From: DATARH01 sp035550515
Lineage (GTDB): Bacteria; Pseudomonadota; Alphaproteobacteria; ATCC43930; CGMCC-115725
NCBI GenBank assembly: GCA_035550515.1
Contig: DASZOZ010000101.1
Coordinates: 1 to 15,438, forward strand
DNA length: 15,438 bases
Direction of reading: 5' to 3'
Of this stretch, positions 14,422-15,438 are shown piece after piece (position 1 is the first letter of the stretch; the number at the start of each line of letters is the position of its first letter). The notes beneath the pieces are model-generated. The model worked only from the letters and a program-made list of their open reading frames with translations, did not search any database and was not told where the DNA came from. The position numbers were made by a program, and so were the translations under genes.

Positions 14422-15300
14422 GTGAAAGCGGATCGGGCTCGGCAGACGGTTGCCGGAAACGCCTCGGGCTCGGCTCGCACCGGAAAGCCGGCGGAAATTC
14501 CTCCCGCGGTTGCGGGTGAAATCATCCCCGTCGCCGCCCGCCTTGTCCGCCTGCCGGCCGGCTTGGCGGTCGTGGAGGTCGCCGGCCGAGCAACACCGGG
14601 GAAGGGCAAAGGCGTGCCGTTGTGGGTGGGTGCGTTGCCGACTGGCCCGGGTCAGCGAGCCGACCTGTTGGCGGCGGCAGGCGCCGGCGAGCAGTGGCTT
14701 CGACCAGAGGGTGATGTCGTTGTCGTCCGGGCGCCGCGCGCCGGCGAGCTGTTGTTGGCGAGCGCTTTTGGCGCGCCGGGACTGCCCCCGGATCTCGCCG
14801 TCCGCGCCATCGCCGGTCGATCGCCGGGGCCGGAGCCGGTGGCGGCGTCCGCGCCGCCATCCGTGACGCGGCCGGAGCGTGACATTCGGGCGGAAGTGAC
14901 CGTGCATATCGAAGGCAGCGGCGACCGCGTCTTCCCCGGCGCGAGCTGGGCCGGCAAGCCGGGCGACCACAAACGCGTCGAGGGCTTCTCGATCAAGCCT
15001 TTGCAGGAGCTGCGGCCGAACGAAATCGAGTACAAGGCGCTGCATCCGGGAGGGGTGGAGACGCCTTGGGTCGCCGGACCGCAGTTTTGCGGTACCCGCG
15101 GGCGAAGCCTGCCGATCGTCGGCGTTGCCGTTCGGATCGCGCCGCATGTGCAGGATCAGTTTTCTGTCGTCTACCAGGCGGCGTTTTTTCGCAGCGGCGT
15201 CACCGAGTCCCGGAGCAACGGCGCGCCCTGTCTGCCGAAGGCTCCCGGTGATCCGCTGGAGGCGATCAATATCCGCATCCTGCAGAGCCAGCCGGGCTAG
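14422..15300 (+). CDS. Two-domain protein of unknown function, copy B
   Basis: 292 residues from GTG at 14422, chosen because AGGGGG lies 6 nt upstream; GTG 14401 and ATG 14404 are in-frame alternatives without a ribosome site. It has the same plan as copy A: a polar alanine/glycine-rich start, a first strand-rich domain (about 30-135), a proline-rich linker, then the shared module at 154-288. W176, W216, C223 and C270 match W192, W232, C239 and C286 of copy A. No signal peptide or membrane helix is visible. The two conserved cysteines could form a disulfide if the protein reaches the periplasm or outside, which would need a leaderless export route. It is divergent from the YPDV-repeat gene. 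An insertion sequence begins directly after its stop. I do not recognise an established family. Confidence 0.75.
   Translation: MKADRARQTVAGNASGSARTGKPAEIPPAVAGEIIPVAARLVRLPAGLAVVEVAGRATPGKGKGVPLWVGALPTGPGQRADLLAAAGAGEQWLRPEGDVVVVRAPRAGELLLASAFGAPGLPPDLAVRAIAGRSPGPEPVAASAPPSVTRPERDIRAEVTVHIEGSGDRVFPGASWAGKPGDHKRVEGFSIKPLQELRPNEIEYKALHPGGVETPWVAGPQFCGTRGRSLPIVGVAVRIAPHVQDQFSVVYQAAFFRSGVTESRSNGAPCLPKAPGDPLEAINIRILQSQPG
14881..15285 (+). repeat. Module shared with copy A (second occurrence)
   Basis: Encodes the C-terminal 135-residue module of copy B, aligned without gaps to 10339-10743. The two genes flank the large glycosyltransferase gene and the YPDV gene, which suggests a local duplication followed by divergence to about half identity. 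Confidence 0.8.
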
Positions 15301-15438
15301 GCTCCGGACTCAATCATAGCCACCAGATGAGGACAGCGGCGAGGGCGATGGTGGCGGCGAAGTTGGTAGCGGGCTTGTCGTAGCGGGTGGCAATCCGGCG
15401 CCGATCTTTGAGCCGGCAGAACATGCGCTCGATCAGAT
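15301..15438 (-). mobile_element. IS5-family-like insertion sequence, 3' end only
   Basis: The element runs off the right edge. Its transposase gene ends at 15314, and the first element base is probably 15301, directly after CTAG (15297-15300). CTAG fits the YTAR targets duplicated by some IS5-family elements. The terminal repeat would begin near GCTCCGGACTCAAT, but the other end is not visible, so the boundary is inferred. Confidence 0.6.
15314..15438 (-). CDS. IS5-family transposase, C-terminal fragment (partial at window edge)
   Basis: Only the last 41 residues are visible. They read LIERMFCRLKDRRRIATRYDK, then a hydrophobic end with LAAVLIWWL. This is the classic C-terminus of IS5-group DDE transposases: the Glu of LIERMF is the third catalytic acidic residue, followed by the K/R-rich helix and YDK. 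The stop is TGA at 15316-15314. Whether the gene is complete cannot be seen. Confidence 0.85.
   Translation of the reverse strand, partial: LIERMFCRLKDRRRIATRYDKPATNFAATIALAAVLIWWL

Overview
The window reads as high-GC chromosome of an alphaproteobacterium. The main grounds are a small NDUFS4-like complex I protein (typical of Alphaproteobacteria and mitochondria), strong third-position GC, and glycosyltransferase and beta-sandwich types that I associate with Rhodospirillales-like genomes. The genus cannot be read from the sequence.

Left part (1-3105), housekeeping-like. A divergent pair comes first: an iron-sulfur/CCG-domain protein (minus, running off the left edge) and an SMP-30/gluconolactonase-type protein (plus). 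Then a minus-strand series, in transcription order: a receiver-like protein without its phospho-acceptor, a 30-residue single-helix protein, tRNA-Pro(TGG), the NDUFS4-like protein and tRNA-Arg(TCT). The last gap is only 10 nt.

Right part (3323-15300), an accessory surface-export and glycan region. It has a Wzx-like polytopic membrane protein, a HlyB-type ABC exporter with a dead C39-like domain, and its HlyD-type adaptor (overlapping the exporter by 38 nt). A small convergent membrane protein follows, then the frameshifted remains of a TPR protein. Next come a 308-residue protein of unknown function and, overlapping it by 8 nt, a 1030-residue fusion of a beta-sandwich, two GT2-like domains and a GT9 domain. 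A convergent 131-residue protein with two YPDV-type repeats and a second copy of the unknown protein close the region. The two unknown proteins share an ungapped 135-residue C-terminal module (69 identities by hand count) with an apparent threefold internal repeat. An IS5-like transposase end abuts the second copy at its stop codon.

How the genes may work together (inference): the fusion protein builds or modifies a surface glycan, the flippase moves lipid-linked glycan, and the ABC/HlyD pair exports one or more leaderless proteins. The paired module proteins, which have no visible signal peptide, and the YPDV protein are candidate substrates or partners. No outer-membrane channel and no RTX substrate lie in the window.
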